A DNA stretch of 51,675 bases from Tieghemiomyces parasiticus (GCA_027575765.1 JANBPT010000241.1:1-51675), one strand, 5' to 3'; positions 30,401 to 40,290 are shown, counted from the stretch's first letter. The notes: a model not told the origin generated them from the sequence alone. Translations and numbers: made by a program.

Positions 30401-33138
30401 AAGGCAGCCTGTCGCACCGACGGGTCGTTCGTCTCAGCGGCCAGACGTAGGAGTGCCGGGAGGGTTGGGGCGGTCCGGAGGCCTAGTTCCGCGAGCAACG
30501 CGGACTCCTTCGTCGAGTCGCGCCAAGTGCCGGGCCACCGCAAGAGGGGTAGGCCCAAGGCGCGCAGGTCCTCGGTAGGGGCGTAGAGCTCACTGGTCAG
30601 GTACCGGCGGTTACGCTGGGCCGCGTCTTTGTCGGCCGGGCTGCCGTCGCCTGCCTCCTCCCGGGGGAGAAGCGGGGTCTGGCGCAGCTTGTCCAGTTCC
30701 GGGCCGGACAGTTGCTCGCGGACGGACGCAAGGTACTTGACCAACTGAACGTGATCCCAGTTGAGGTTGTCAAGTCGGTCAAACACTAGCTGCAAGTTAA
30801 CGTGGGTGCGCACACCCAGTGCGGTAAGAAGCCGGTCAAGGGAGGCGGCGGGCCGAGCCAGTTGGACGATGGGTAGATCCGTGAACAGACGCACGTTACG
30901 AAAGTACGTTTCGGTGGGGCGGCGGTGGCCAAGCTGGGTGGGCACACAGGCCACACCCTCCAACAGGCTGAGTACGGTGGCCCGTGCGCCTGGGTCGAGA
31001 TGGTCAAACCCGCGAGCCACCAGAGCGAGGCAGCGCTCGGCAGCCGCGGCTGACGTTTCCAGGGCACTGCGGTGGTCACGTACGACGTAGGCGACCCAGG
31101 TGGCCAGCGACAATTCCTCCCAGGTACCGAAGGCGGCCCGTAGGTCCGGCTGACCAAATGAACGGGTGAGTGCCAACGGAAGCGTCTCGGCCGGTACGGG
31201 GAGGCCCTGGTGAACCACCCGGGGGTTCTGGAAGTAGCGGTAGCTGGCGAGGGGGACTGGCACGTGGCCCCCGGCCGTCGAATCCGCGGGCGGGTCGACC
31301 AGAGAGGCTTCGACGAGGGGGGCTTGGAGGGTTACAGCGCCCAGTAGTCCACGGCGCTGCTCCAGGGTGACCGGCGGGTGAGACGGGTCTTTCTGGTACA
31401 CCAGCCACCAACGAAGGAGCGCAACCAGTTGCGGGACAGACACGGCGAAGTCGCTTAGATCCGCAATCAGATCCGGCAATCCCACGGGGACCAGCGGGTA
31501 GCGGCGACGTAGGACGGCCAGGGTTTCCACCGCGTCGGCCATGAGCGTGGGCGACAGGTACGGTGTCTTGCGCAGGAGCGGCGCTAGGGCTGGCTCCGGG
31601 GGCAGGCGGATCCGATCGCAGGGTAAGACGCCCACTGAGGAGAGCAGCGGGAGGGCTTGGTGGCCGGCCGTGGCGAATCCCTGGTCCATAATCTTGCCGA
31701 TGGTGGCGATGGGTGTGGTGGCCTGTTCCACTAGGAACGACTTGAGGGTGTGCAGGCAGCGCTTCTCCAACCAGGCACGGGCTGGGTCCTCCGCGCCGCC
31801 GGCCGGTGGTGGGGCCCCCAACCGAGTGAACCGCTGGCCAATCTCGCCTAGTTCCTCATCGTAGAGTACGCGGGCAAGTAGGGCACACATGGCGAGCATT
31901 TCCTGGTTCCAGCGGGCGAGGTGGGGGTCCACAAAGTCGATCGACTCGCGCTCCACGGTCGGGATGAGGTGGGCGGCCAAGTGGACTGAGCAGCCCGTGG
32001 TCTGGTGGGTGGGGAATCCAATGAACACGCGGCCCTGGCGGCCGGGACTGGGTAATAGGTCGCGGAACAGCGGGAAGTCCCGCTGGATGCACACGGAGGC
32101 CTCGTACTCTTCCAGCCCGGAGTGAATCATCTGGACGGTGGTGCGGGTCGGCGGCGGCTTCTTAGTGGTACGTTCCATCTGGGCCGCAAATTGAGCGCTG
32201 GCATGGCAGGCCAGGTGGCCCTGAGCGACCTTAAGGAAAAGGGTTGAGCTCGTCCGGCTGAACTTAGGAGCCGAGGACCAAAAAAGGCCGCTGGACTTTG
32301 TACACTTGAGGTATTCGCCGTCCAGTTGCACCTGCCGGCCCTCGGCGGCTTGTAGCGATAGAAGGCCGTGGGGCGACGTGACCCGGAACCGCTGCTGGGC
32401 CGCTGCGGTCAGAGACCGGCCGGTGGGTTCGGTGCAGGCCAGTGGGTGCGGGTCCGATACCTTCTTGGCCAACCGCACCAGCAGCAGGTCGTCAAGGTAG
32501 AGCGACACGGTTCGAAGGTTCAAGGTGAAGGCGATGGAGCAGGCCAGGAAGCGGCCAAACTCCTCCACGTCGGGCAACGTCACGGGTTCCCGCAGGTCCA
32601 GCGAGAAGGTGGTCCACGGGCCCTGGGTGCGTTGGGCCTCGGGCACGGCCAGCCGCTTGGTAAATAGCTGGTCGCCTTTCCAGAAAAAGGCCATACACTC
32701 CTTGTCGGACACGACGAAGGGCTCCTCACAGATGGAGAACAGGCTGTAGAAGCCCACTCCGAAGAACCCAATCTTTTGTTCGTCGGGGTTGCCCTCGGCA
32801 ATCTTCTTAAGGCGGTGCCAGTCCTCGGGTTGAAACGGGCGTCCGTTGTTTTCGAATACCACCGCGTGGCACGCGGCCTGTGGGTCGAACGAAGTGGGGG
32901 TGTCGCCCGTGCTGGCGGTGGCGGCCGAGGCGGGTGGGGAACCCCGGGCGGAAATGAACCGGACCCGGGCCTCGGTGGCCCCCGCGTCGTTGGCGTTCTG
33001 CAGCAGCTCACGGTAGATGGTGAAAGGGGCCGAGTAACGTGCTAGAATCTTGTCAATGAGGTGTCGTTGGTTGACTTGCACCCGCTCCTCGGGTGCCGAG
33101 TCGTTGATAACCTGGGCTTTAAAGGCCGACAAGTCCAT
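27484..33138 (-). CDS. Giant sacsin/DUF3684-type ATPase with CUE-like and HExxH motifs
   Basis: This is an intronless 1884-residue protein. The start is the ATG at 33138; the frame upstream to 33207 has no ATG. The N terminus is a GHKL (Hsp90-like) ATP-binding domain of the sacsin type: RELLQNANDAGAT at 43-55 with E44, N48 and D51, FENNGRPF at 95-102 and KIGFFGVGFYSLFSI at 122-136. A long central region follows, then a Pro/Ser-rich linker. At about 1487-1530 is a CUE/UBA-like motif (LFPDCDPEYLTKCL ... DDAVAQISNRLL) that may bind ubiquitin. Near the end, HELGH at about 1845-1849 is a zincin-type HExxH motif with nearby histidines. Fungal proteins of this type are mostly uncharacterised; a chaperone role is inferred from sacsin. 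Coding GC is high. Confidence 0.9.
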   Translation of the reverse strand: MDLSAFKAQVINDSAPEERVQVNQRHLIDKILARYSAPFTIYRELLQNANDAGATEARVRFISARGSPPASAATASTGDTPTSFDPQAACHAVVFENNGRPFQPEDWHRLKKIAEGNPDEQKIGFFGVGFYSLFSICEEPFVVSDKECMAFFWKGDQLFTKRLAVPEAQRTQGPWTTFSLDLREPVTLPDVEEFGRFLACSIAFTLNLRTVSLYLDDLLLVRLAKKVSDPHPLACTEPTGRSLTAAAQQRFRVTSPHGLLSLQAAEGRQVQLDGEYLKCTKSSGLFWSSAPKFSRTSSTLFLKVAQGHLACHASAQFAAQMERTTKKPPPTRTTVQMIHSGLEEYEASVCIQRDFPLFRDLLPSPGRQGRVFIGFPTHQTTGCSVHLAAHLIPTVERESIDFVDPHLARWNQEMLAMCALLARVLYDEELGEIGQRFTRLGAPPPAGGAEDPARAWLEKRCLHTLKSFLVEQATTPIATIGKIMDQGFATAGHQALPLLSSVGVLPCDRIRLPPEPALAPLLRKTPYLSPTLMADAVETLAVLRRRYPLVPVGLPDLIADLSDFAVSVPQLVALLRWWLVYQKDPSHPPVTLEQRRGLLGAVTLQAPLVEASLVDPPADSTAGGHVPVPLASYRYFQNPRVVHQGLPVPAETLPLALTRSFGQPDLRAAFGTWEELSLATWVAYVVRDHRSALETSAAAAERCLALVARGFDHLDPGARATVLSLLEGVACVPTQLGHRRPTETYFRNVRLFTDLPIVQLARPAASLDRLLTALGVRTHVNLQLVFDRLDNLNWDHVQLVKYLASVREQLSGPELDKLRQTPLLPREEAGDGSPADKDAAQRNRRYLTSELYAPTEDLRALGLPLLRWPGTWRDSTKESALLAELGLRTAPTLPALLRLAAETNDPSVRQAALRYFIDQYPGRYRRSYRPAEVTVPFLPATYLASKDDGTLAWSVDATSSPDNLFTSVDTLARPDDCYAHPAGQVMGFRVLQTDLRPHAATFGVAAHPPVSLLLNRLAAQPPRDARFARAEFEYLTARQADFGARDWQAVAQLRFIPTPTPAGGVTHRAAAECYFATGGTEARYDMLTYVTFGPVADLFLKACGVQDEPTAVDLARLMVKDPGQFLAACRSRSAGARGGDTPAEAMDQKGYEHYLQVLRQLAVQRTALGRHRDLVQKMRNRPFLLAVRERSVVPPASALNPPDNSPSESTPTLEYRLEYPYNVTLVDDTVLQKTFNPWAAPMEALLEDFYEYLGANWISRQVQETSQPAGTVRRSQRAQALQRLIRERAPLLIYDYQRDQATKLLRSSEWLATRLQVLEVETIHVHRKFAPTQRVQIQPTTACLQRQVPGVDAPRDTWFLLIARLEYSEFDVATVLCRLLFSKTRLNDTLLLETMLATPLDALKRKGFPVDRVLNLKKSVVSGEPPAPRPVPPPVVPSPRTLDKMSASSIAPPPAAPGKGPSPLPSYDEAVGVAALPASQRPLHAQLQTLFPDCDPEYLTKCLREVKGSSGDDAVAQISNRLLDRDYPRRSPGPPTPVSAPGPASGTGSAKGKLPAPPPTAGAGEDETLPSAGPSGTSEGMGSGLFDRLSRRFQSGINELYKGYDKVIPLPPTSMPNQPGPAAGPTAITTTGGDPHGEMSSQPSSNVAPDHDDRLRQSLQSSVQSCVRNTATFPGTTPSAAPPAPEPPRDYTGESHQHYCEVIPAQRLTPWLRVGSFDVYLETGLDPQSVFGSSGSMGPVGPELALLPWAELLADTPAAGNLGALHAMGHVLTVLVEVFGLDARAVHIFYDAQGSTIAFNRGRSLFFNLRFFTQLHHFTMLKDQRQGPAPRAADVYYYWFMVACHELGHNFVTAHDARHEFYMSSFAEQYLRAMVAQLAKLRLV

Positions 33139-34614
33139 GGCTGATGGGTATTGGGCGCGACCTCCGAGGATATGGGCAGCGAGGGGAACGGTGGACTGAC
33201 CACGCAAGAAGCGAGTGATTGCACGACGGCGGTCAGGGTGCCGTCGGTCAGAAGATGGGAAGTTGCAAGTTACTGAGCAATGAGTCAGCGGGACAGTGGA
33301 TGCTTAGTGCTGGCGCTGACTGTTGGTAAGCCCCCATCACCTGAGCGAACCGACCCGGTCACAAGGGCGTCCAGTGGTTACCGACTTCCGCACCCGCCCC
33401 CCGCTTTCGAGCCGTTGGCAGTCAACTGCACGCACAGGCATTCGGTGTTGCAGGAGCCAGCCTGTGGCACAGTGGCAAAGTGTGGATCCCAAATCCTCTC
33501 CCATCGATTTTGATGTTGCGGCGGGTGCAGCGTAGCTTGGCCAGGTGCATTGTATACGCCTTGCAGATAAGGTACCACCAACTGGCTAAGTGACATCAAG
33601 AAGGTTGAAGGCTTAGAACGTGGAGGAGCCTATTTGAAACTGGCTGCGGCATGTCTTAAGCCCATACTATTAAAACCCCCTGTGGTGAGGGGTGCAGTGC
33701 CAGCCGTGTAAACCCCGCCGGGTCGTGAAGTTAATTCTTCAACAGCCGACGGAGGTATCAACATCGGGCGTCTGGAGCGGGACGGCTTTATCACAATGAG
33801 GCATCAATCCGGAGGTACTGCCCAAGGGCTGAAAACTGATCAATTGGAGATCTGTCGATGGTTGGGTTCCTGGTTGGCCAACGTGGCCTCCTAATGCACA
33901 GGACCTTTCTGTAACGGGAGTGTGCGACCCGAAGAAGGGGGAGGGCCAGTGGGAATGTACGACCGAGGGAGGTCAACTGGCACGTAGGCCCAGCTTGCAA
34001 AAATATTTTATTCCACCCTTAACAAATAAACGGTTGTGGCTAATTCTTTCGCTTTAAATGTATGCACTGGTGGTGGGTTCACTCCGTTTAGTGTAGTAGA
34101 GGGGTCCTAGGCCAGCACTGCCTACATGAAGGGGCGGTGTCAATCTCTTGCTCGGTCCAGGTAGTGGTGCTGGAAGGTTAAGGCCTTCAGGACGGCGAAG
34201 GTCGCTGCCGACCGGTTGGTAAAAGGTATTGACTTTCAGACGGCGGAGGTTTGACAGGGTTAGTTCCACTTTAACACTGTGTGGGAGGCGGTGCCAAATG
34301 AAAGACCCTGCCCTCTAACAGGTAGGCGGATCGACGGACCCCTTGGTTCCGCACCGCTGTCCTGCATGTGGACTGAAGGTTGTACCAGTTGGTGTGAAAA
34401 ACTTGAAGTGCCAGTCATGAATGAGTTGGGTGGCGTGTAACATCATTAGATGTAGCTGGGCGAGAAAGAGAGTGGCTTGGCATTATCTAGCGTCTCCCGA
34501 TCTCAGTCCTGATAGAGTTTTGAAAGCATATCTGGATTGCCATTGCAATTGCCCCATAATTAGGCGACGGGTCCGATTACGTTTTCTGCTGACCCGTACT
34601 GGACCAGATCTAGC
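33139..34614. other. Intergenic, upstream of the giant gene
   Basis: No recognised gene. ATTAAAA near 33668 on the plus strand is followed about 130 bp later by an ATG (33796) with a 32-codon frame ending at 33894 (contains QLEICRWLGSWLANV), another candidate tiny ORF of low weight. Confidence 0.35.
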
Positions 34615-34620
34615 TATAAA
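34615..34620 (+). promoter_or_regulatory. TATA box before tiny ORF A
   Basis: TATAAA, 120 bp upstream of the ATG at 34735 and 75 bp upstream of an in-frame ATG at 34690. Confidence 0.4.
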
Positions 34621-34734
34621 ATCGTCTAAGATGGCAGGCCACGACGGGAGGCATTGTCCACAGAATTGTATCTCTCCTCTTTTTTTAGCATGCGAATGAT
34701 CTTAAACTTGACCATCCCCTTCAGCCTAGCCATC

Positions 34735-34872
34735 ATGGCGTATCCTCTATCCACTTCGAGCGCTCTTCGTTCCAGTGGCGAGGTTCCAGGGTGGGCCTTG
34801 ACTGAAATAGGGTGTGGTGATGCCGAACTGGATGTACTCATGGAACTTGTCAGAGAGGTCGATTACCCCTAG
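34735..34872 (+). CDS. Tiny ORF A (45 aa), Ser-rich then acidic
   Basis: A 45-codon frame from ATG 34735, or 60 codons if the in-frame ATG at 34690 is used. It starts with a Ser/Leu-rich stretch containing LRSSGE and ends acidic (GDAELDVLMELVREVD). It resembles ORFs B and C loosely. No family is known. Support is the TATA spacing and the similarity to its neighbours; chance cannot be excluded. Confidence 0.3.
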   Translation: MAYPLSTSSALRSSGEVPGWALTEIGCGDAELDVLMELVREVDYP

Positions 34873-34987
34873 TCGACCCTTGACTCTTCACCCCACGTCC
34901 GGGCCTCCTTTGTCCACCTTGGCCAGTCATTTTAATAATATTCCAGGATACTATTAGATAAAACGTGCTGCGTCATTCCCAGATTTT

Positions 34988-35005
34988 AGCCGGCTACAGC
35001 CGGCT
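34988..35005. repeat. Tandem palindrome AGCCGGCT x2
   Basis: Two copies of the self-complementary 8-mer AGCCGGCT are separated by AC. This could be a dimeric transcription-factor site between tiny ORFs A and B. Confidence 0.8.
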
Positions 35006-35334
35006 CCATGGGCCATCACATGGTGAGGGTCCGAAGTGCGCCTACAAGGGCAAGTGACCACTGACTGGATGCGGTTGGGGTCAGAGGGCATAGGCTTCAT
35101 CATCAATGAAGTGACCCTTCCAGCCGACAGCTCTAACCAGACCCAACACTATTATCCCACGCCAGGTTCAACTGATAAATCTATACGTCAGGCGACTAGC
35201 CCTTGTATCATAGCGAGATCATTCATCGACCCGACAATTTCATAACAGATTGGCGACCAGTGACAACCAATGCATGGAAATTGAACTGTACGCTTTAGTT
35301 GACGACTCGTTTCCCTGCCTGGCAGAGTCATCCA

Positions 35335-35340
35335 TATAAA
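35335..35340 (+). promoter_or_regulatory. TATA box before tiny ORF B
   Basis: TATAAA, 121 bp upstream of the ATG at 35456. Confidence 0.4.
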
Positions 35341-35455
35341 GTGGTATATTGGATATCCCATGATTATTATATTTTCAAGCCTTTTCTACCTAACACTACT
35401 ACTTGATTGGCCATCTACTGCAAACGAACCCTATTCTCTCACCCGAACCCGATTT

Positions 35456-35599
35456 ATGACCATGGGCTCTATTTCATCTAACTCACGTCTCCGGCACGCC
35501 AGCTCCGACTTCGACGAGGAGGTGCTGCAGGGTCTGGGTATAATTATCGAGGAACCCAAACTCATGGCGGGCTCTACTGATGAGCGTAAACCCGGATAA
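35456..35599 (+). CDS. Tiny ORF B (47 aa), Ser-rich then acidic
   Basis: The frame has two closely spaced ATGs (35456 and 35462). The product starts GSISSNSRLRHASSDFDEEV, continues LQGLG and ends in a mixed charged tail. The pattern LR-x-x-SS-D/E ... E-x-L-x-G-L is shared with ORF C. A longer upstream frame (ATG 35360) begins only about 20 bp after the TATA box, so it is unlikely to be in the transcript. Unknown family. Confidence 0.35.
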   Translation: MTMGSISSNSRLRHASSDFDEEVLQGLGIIIEEPKLMAGSTDERKPG

Positions 35600-36400
35600 T
35601 TTTTTACGACGACCTGAGCCGCCATGTGGTCCCTTACAGCCTGACTGTAAAGACTATATCAGCCCCTCCCTCTCTTCCCTTCTGACTACTTTGTGATTCT
35701 TAACTGACCTCCCTCTGTTAGTCGCTTTTCCGCTACCCAATCGTAACTGCCTAGTAAATTTTACTACGCTCCCCTTCATTGAACCAAACTTTCCGAACTT
35801 CATGTAAGGTTATCATGTCGGCGAGAGTCCGATTCGAGTTACACATCATCGTCTTGATGAGCCACTGCGACTAAATGGATGGCAAAATGGTATCTGCAGC
35901 CAACCCAGCTTAAACTTGTAAAACACACACCTTTCGTATCTCGCTTGGCAGTCGTTGTACAACCAGTAAATATTTTTCAAACTTCCTCATGATTTCTATC
36001 GTGACTAGTGGATATTATTCTGGCCGGTTTAGAGGAGCACCTGAAACTATCTCCCCAGCCCCACTGGGCCCTTGGATACTCAAATTGTCGATGTTTTTTG
36101 CACTGTAAGATGAGCGGTGTTAATTTTAGACACACGCACCGCTATAGAGCCACAACGGTATTGACCCGCGCTGCTGGTTTGATTAATGGGCCCTTATCGA
36201 TTGGTAGAATTCTGCTATACCACGGGGCTGATTAATAGACCTGATCAATGACTTTCCAGTCAATAGCCCAAAATAACTCTAATGTACCAGGCCCGAGTTG
36301 GTAAAACTTCTATTCTAAGGTTTGCTTCGCTACAGTCTAGTCTTTGACGTCCAGTACACTTCCCAGGCCCTCCCTTCGGAAGTGCTACCACTCTCTCCAG

Positions 36401-36407
36401 TATAAAA
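36401..36407 (+). promoter_or_regulatory. TATA box before tiny ORF C
   Basis: TATAAAA, 128 bp upstream of the ATG at 36529. Confidence 0.4.
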
Positions 36408-36528
36408 TAATAAATGGGTGTACCACAGTGTCATAACAGTACCCGTCTTCTACGGAGAACACTGACGTTCGTCTACGTATATCGTCCCGCCTGTTTACTA
36501 TATTATCCATTACATTTTAACCGCAACC

Positions 36529-36663
36529 ATGGCCTCATCGAAGCTGTCTCTCCGTACGTCGAGCGAAGAACCCGACCCTTACGAGTATTTACTCGACGGC
36601 CTGGATATGACCTCTGACGAAATTCGAGAATTCATTAAGGATACCAACGAGATTTTGAAATAG
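36529..36663 (+). CDS. Tiny ORF C (44 aa), Ser-rich then acidic
   Basis: The ATG sits in a strong context (AACCATGG). The product begins MASSKLSLRTSSEEPDPYEY and continues as a predicted acidic helix (LLDGLDMTSDEIREFI). It has the best start context and cleanest composition of the tiny ORFs. It shares the LR-SS-acidic-L-x-GL pattern with ORF B. There are no cysteines, signal peptide or CaaX end, so it is not an obvious toxin or lipidated pheromone precursor. Function unknown. Confidence 0.4.
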   Translation: MASSKLSLRTSSEEPDPYEYLLDGLDMTSDEIREFIKDTNEILK

Positions 36664-37062
36664 CACCCCCGCTGGAACAACTCATTATTGGCCATATGAC
36701 AGTCGGAAAAATCCTATCTGAGAACTGTGACATGTGTACGTATCCTCGATGCAAATGTTTGGTCGCTCCCAACCTTGACATGTGTTGTAGGGCCTGGGGT
36801 CATGGACTGCCTCTCCAGTCACTCATCGCTTGTAACTGTAGATACTAGTTTACTGGTGTCCGGTATATCGGGAATTTGGTTAGAACGGAATTCGATACCC
36901 TTATCAACTCTCCATTAATAAACGTAATAATAATGAATATAAGTGGCGGATTGTCCTTGGTAGAAAGTTGATATTGGAGGAAACGTAGCGGGAAGCTCTT
37001 CCGTTAATAAATGGTGGTATTAGGAGAGTATAACTGTATCTGCTATTTTTTCACCACCGGCT

Positions 37063-37070
37063 GTATAAAT
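37063..37070 (+). promoter_or_regulatory. TATA box upstream of the 37.3-37.6 kb frames
   Basis: TATAAATA, followed by the (TA)8 repeat and, about 205 bp on, an ATG at 37268. Confidence 0.3.
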
Positions 37071-37078
37071 ATAGTGTT

Positions 37079-37094
37079 ATATATATATATATAT
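37079..37094. repeat. (TA)8 microsatellite
   Basis: Eight uninterrupted TA units just downstream of a TATAAATA motif. Confidence 0.95.
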
Positions 37095-37267
37095 GTGTAT
37101 TTATTTGAATCTTAGACTAACAATAATCCGGATCCTTTAGGGCCAGCCAGTCAACAGACTACGCTCCTTTGGGCTCGCATTCTGTCTAGCGATTGGTAAA
37201 AGACCGCAAAAACGCACCCCTAACACCCCAGAGTAGTGACCGGGTCGGCCAAAGTCCGCTATCCCTC

Positions 37268-37660
37268 ATGAAAACCATTTGGCCCTATGCCCAATCCTAT
37301 TGGGCAATGTATACCTTACTTTATACCTTGATATACCCAGTTCTCCATAACCATAAAAGCTATTTCCTTGCTGGGAATCTAGACATTGACTTTAATAAAT
37401 TCAATTACCCGACGCTCTTATTAATAGCCAATGCCCGCCGATTTCAGCGGGGTTATCGGAGACTGGCTGTTTTGCTCGTTCAGTTGTACCCAAGATGGCA
37501 TCTACGGCTGCAGCACCTTTCCTCCTACTACCAACCCTGCCGCAGGGAAAGCTGGAAGGGGGTTGGGTGCATTGATATTAAATTTTCACAACTTCTGTGC
37601 AGTAGACAATTAATTTACACCTTTAGGACAAGGCAGTCAGTTGCTATCCCCAGCAACTGA
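37268..37660 (+). CDS. Uncertain ORF (130 aa), Tyr/Arg-rich
   Basis: An ATG 205 bp after the TATA box at 37063 opens a 130-codon frame, rich in Tyr, Leu and Arg (for example RRFQRGYRRLAVLLVQLYPR). A second ATG frame inside it (37431-37613, 60 codons, start MPADFSGVIGDWLFCSFSC) is Cys-containing. I cannot tell which, if either, is translated. No family is recognised. Confidence 0.2.
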   Translation: MKTIWPYAQSYWAMYTLLYTLIYPVLHNHKSYFLAGNLDIDFNKFNYPTLLLIANARRFQRGYRRLAVLLVQLYPRWHLRLQHLSSYYQPCRRESWKGVGCIDIKFSQLLCSRQLIYTFRTRQSVAIPSN

Positions 37661-38032
37661 TGAAGGGTTTCAGCCAGAAATGGACACGCCATTCATTGTC
37701 AGAGATCATCTATCTGGTGGTGTCGCGAGTAAAAGCCCAATCAACTAGGGAACGCCGTAGGGACTACCCACACCCACTGCTATACCCTTTATTGTATGAA
37801 CCCCTCCCCCCCTCTTTTCTAAATCAGGACCATGTCCCCCGTCGAGAGACTACAAAGTTACACTGCCGATCGGTACGCATCGCCATCGTTAATTTGATCA
37901 ATGAGTACATTAGCTACAATAGATATATCAGCTATTGCTGATGGTTAGCAGTGAGCTATACACGTGGAAACCGTCGCTTGGAACCTACTCGAAGATTCTG
38001 CCGATAAGGCCCGCTCTATGAGCCGAAAGGCG

Positions 38033-38039
38033 TATAAAT
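38033..38039 (+). promoter_or_regulatory. TATA box before tiny ORF D
   Basis: TATAAAT, 178 bp upstream of the ATG at 38211. Confidence 0.35.
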
Positions 38040-38210
38040 GAGCAGCATTTACTCCGGTACCAAGAGATCTAATCAGCACCGCCGTAGCCCATTGTCTTTG
38101 CGATAACGCTGTCTCTTCGCGCCCGACCTGTTAGCCGCAGGGTCTTCGAACCTTGAGAACAAATTACCACCTTCCCGACTCGTCCAACCCTACCCCCGGG
38201 CCTTTTAACT

Positions 38211-38336
38211 ATGTTCATTGACAAGCCCCCCAGGTACACGTGGCGCGCCGTCTCTACGATCATCGACATCAACATCGACCTGTCCGAGACTACAGAAATA
38301 TTCCCACCCGAGCCGCAGGGACTTGACGCGGTGTAA
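38211..38336 (+). CDS. Tiny ORF D (41 aa), acidic C terminus
   Basis: The 41-codon frame begins MFIDKPPRYTWRAV and ends acidic (IDINIDLSETTEIF then EPQGLDAV). It does not align with ORFs A-C beyond general composition. The same short, TATA-led layout is the main support. Confidence 0.25.
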   Translation: MFIDKPPRYTWRAVSTIIDINIDLSETTEIFPPEPQGLDAV

Positions 38337-39014
38337 TAGCATCGGCGGTGTGTTATTTATCCGTACCACGTCCCGCACGACCATGCACAGCCCAGGACCC
38401 TGGGGTGTATATGGCTCGCGACGTCGCAGCCGGATACTGCTGGTCTGACGCCGTAAGTGTGCCAGCTTTCCCGGTGCTTTGGTACATATGTCCGTTTTAA
38501 ATACCCTGTGCTTGCTGCCGACTAGTAAAATACGTAGTCTTCAATCGTGGTTGGGCAGGCCGATGAATTAGGGTTATGGGGGTTGGAGTTGGCCAGTTAG
38601 AAGAAGGGAACAGTCGCTTGTTGTAAATACCCAAGGTGTTAATCATGATGGAGCCTTGCTAGAGGTTGCGCAGTGTATACAGGCCAATGTGTAACTATAC
38701 CAAATGGATATATGAGCCAGCTAGGCGTAGGGATGGTGGGAAGAACTGTGTTGGTATAGTGTGGCGAACCAAACTCATGCATGTTTACCGTCAACGGCAT
38801 GGCCTAGTCAGCCGAGGCTCTGGGCGTGGGTTATTAGGGCCCAATACTGCCTTCCACTGCCCTCCCCCGACCCTATTGTCCCCAACTGTTCAGAATTTGA
38901 GGCTGACCCACCACCCCCGTCTCGTCCTTACTGCCCGTGGCCCCTCTGCAGCCCATTCCATGTTCACCCAGCCCAGGCCCAAAGGTTCATCTCTCTATGC
39001 TCCCATTTTCCACG
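38337..39014. other. Intergenic, no gene seen
   Basis: Open frames are short and unconvincing. It includes the upstream region of the capping protein gene. Confidence 0.5.
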
Positions 39015-39020
39015 TATAAT
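39015..39020 (+). promoter_or_regulatory. TATA-like box of the capping protein gene
   Basis: TATAAT, 109 bp before the ATG at 39124. This gives a reference for TATA-to-ATG spacing at a confidently identified gene. Confidence 0.4.
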
Positions 39021-39123
39021 AGCTAGCATCTCTTGTTCAACCAACCATCGTACCGACCTACCTCCAAAAGCCGCCTGCCCTCACCATCCTTGCCACATCC
39101 CCTGCGTTCTCAGCACCGCCACT

Positions 39124-40290
39124 ATGAGTGACGTGGAACTCAGCATCGAGGATAAGATTAAGATTGCCTCCGGCTTTCTGCTCAGCAGCCCGCCGGGTGA
39201 GGTCAATGATGTTTTCAATGGTAAGCACCGCCACCTTCATCGGCCACCTCGACCTTCTACTGGCCCGCTTGGGACCCGTTTATTTTACCCACAGCACCCT
39301 CACTGACCATGGTCGTTGCCCGACGCCACCCTAACCCTATTTGATCCACAATGTCACCACCACAGATATCCGGGGGATCATCAATGACGACGCGGCCCTC
39401 CAGCAGCACATCACACCGGCCCTGGAAGAGTACAACATTGACCAACTGCAGACGGTAACGCTGCCTGAGACCGAGCATGCGGTTATCATCTCCAAGTATA
39501 ACCGCGTGGACGCAGACCATTTTGTGGACCCCCGCTCCAAGCAAATTTTCAAGTTTGACCACCTGCGCCAGACAGCCACTGACCCGCAGCCGCATACCGT
39601 GGAGGAGGCTCAGGAGGAGTTGCGGTAAGTTGCAACCAATTGACCGACATTCTTTCCGGATCATGTAGACCTGATATCCTACCTTGATAAGGCTGCCGGG
39701 GTCGATGGACACTCTTATTAACGGTGGCTTTATCCGCTTATCCAACGGCGCGCAACCCTTGGCACTTTCACCCCCCTCCTACTATCCCTCCCCTGGCATC
39801 CAGCCTCGCTGTCGACGACGCTGTGCAAAAGTATGTCACCGAGCATTACCCGGAAGGAGCCTCGCTGGTGCACATTGATGAGCAGCAGCTCACCCTCCTG
39901 GTCGTCAGTAATAAGTACAGCCCGAGTAATTTCTGGAACGGCCGCTGGCGGTCTGTGTGGACGGTGGACTTGGCTGCCCGCCAGGTGAAGGGCACGGCCA
40001 AGGTCTTGGTGCACTATTACGAGCAGGGCAACATCCAGCTCAACTCGGACCGTAGTTTCGAGCCCGAATGCGATGCCACTCTGGCCGAGGATCCGGCAGC
40101 GTTCGCCCGTGTCCTGCTCCGGACCATCGGCCGGGCCGAGAAGGAATACCACCTGGCTATCAACGACACTTACGGCCAGCTGTCCGAGTCCATCTTCAAG
40201 GGGTTGCGACGGAACCTGCCCGTCACCCGCAGCAAGATTGACTGGGATAAGATTCCCAACTACAAGTTGCCGACAGAGATTTCCAAATGA
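39124..40290 (+). CDS. CAP1: F-actin capping protein alpha subunit
   Basis: Three exons: 39124-39220, 39366-39624 and 39804-40290, giving 280 residues, close to the usual 265-290. The alpha subunit pairs with the beta subunit to cap barbed ends of actin filaments, in actin patches and septa in fungi. Family signatures are KIKIASGFLLSSPPGEVNDV at the N terminus, the VQKYVTEHYPEG region, NFWNGRWRSVW and the conserved C-terminal block with GNIQL, ending in the actin-binding tail RNLPVTRSKIDW. Intron junctions keep the frame exactly. The beta subunit gene is not in this window. Confidence 0.96.
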
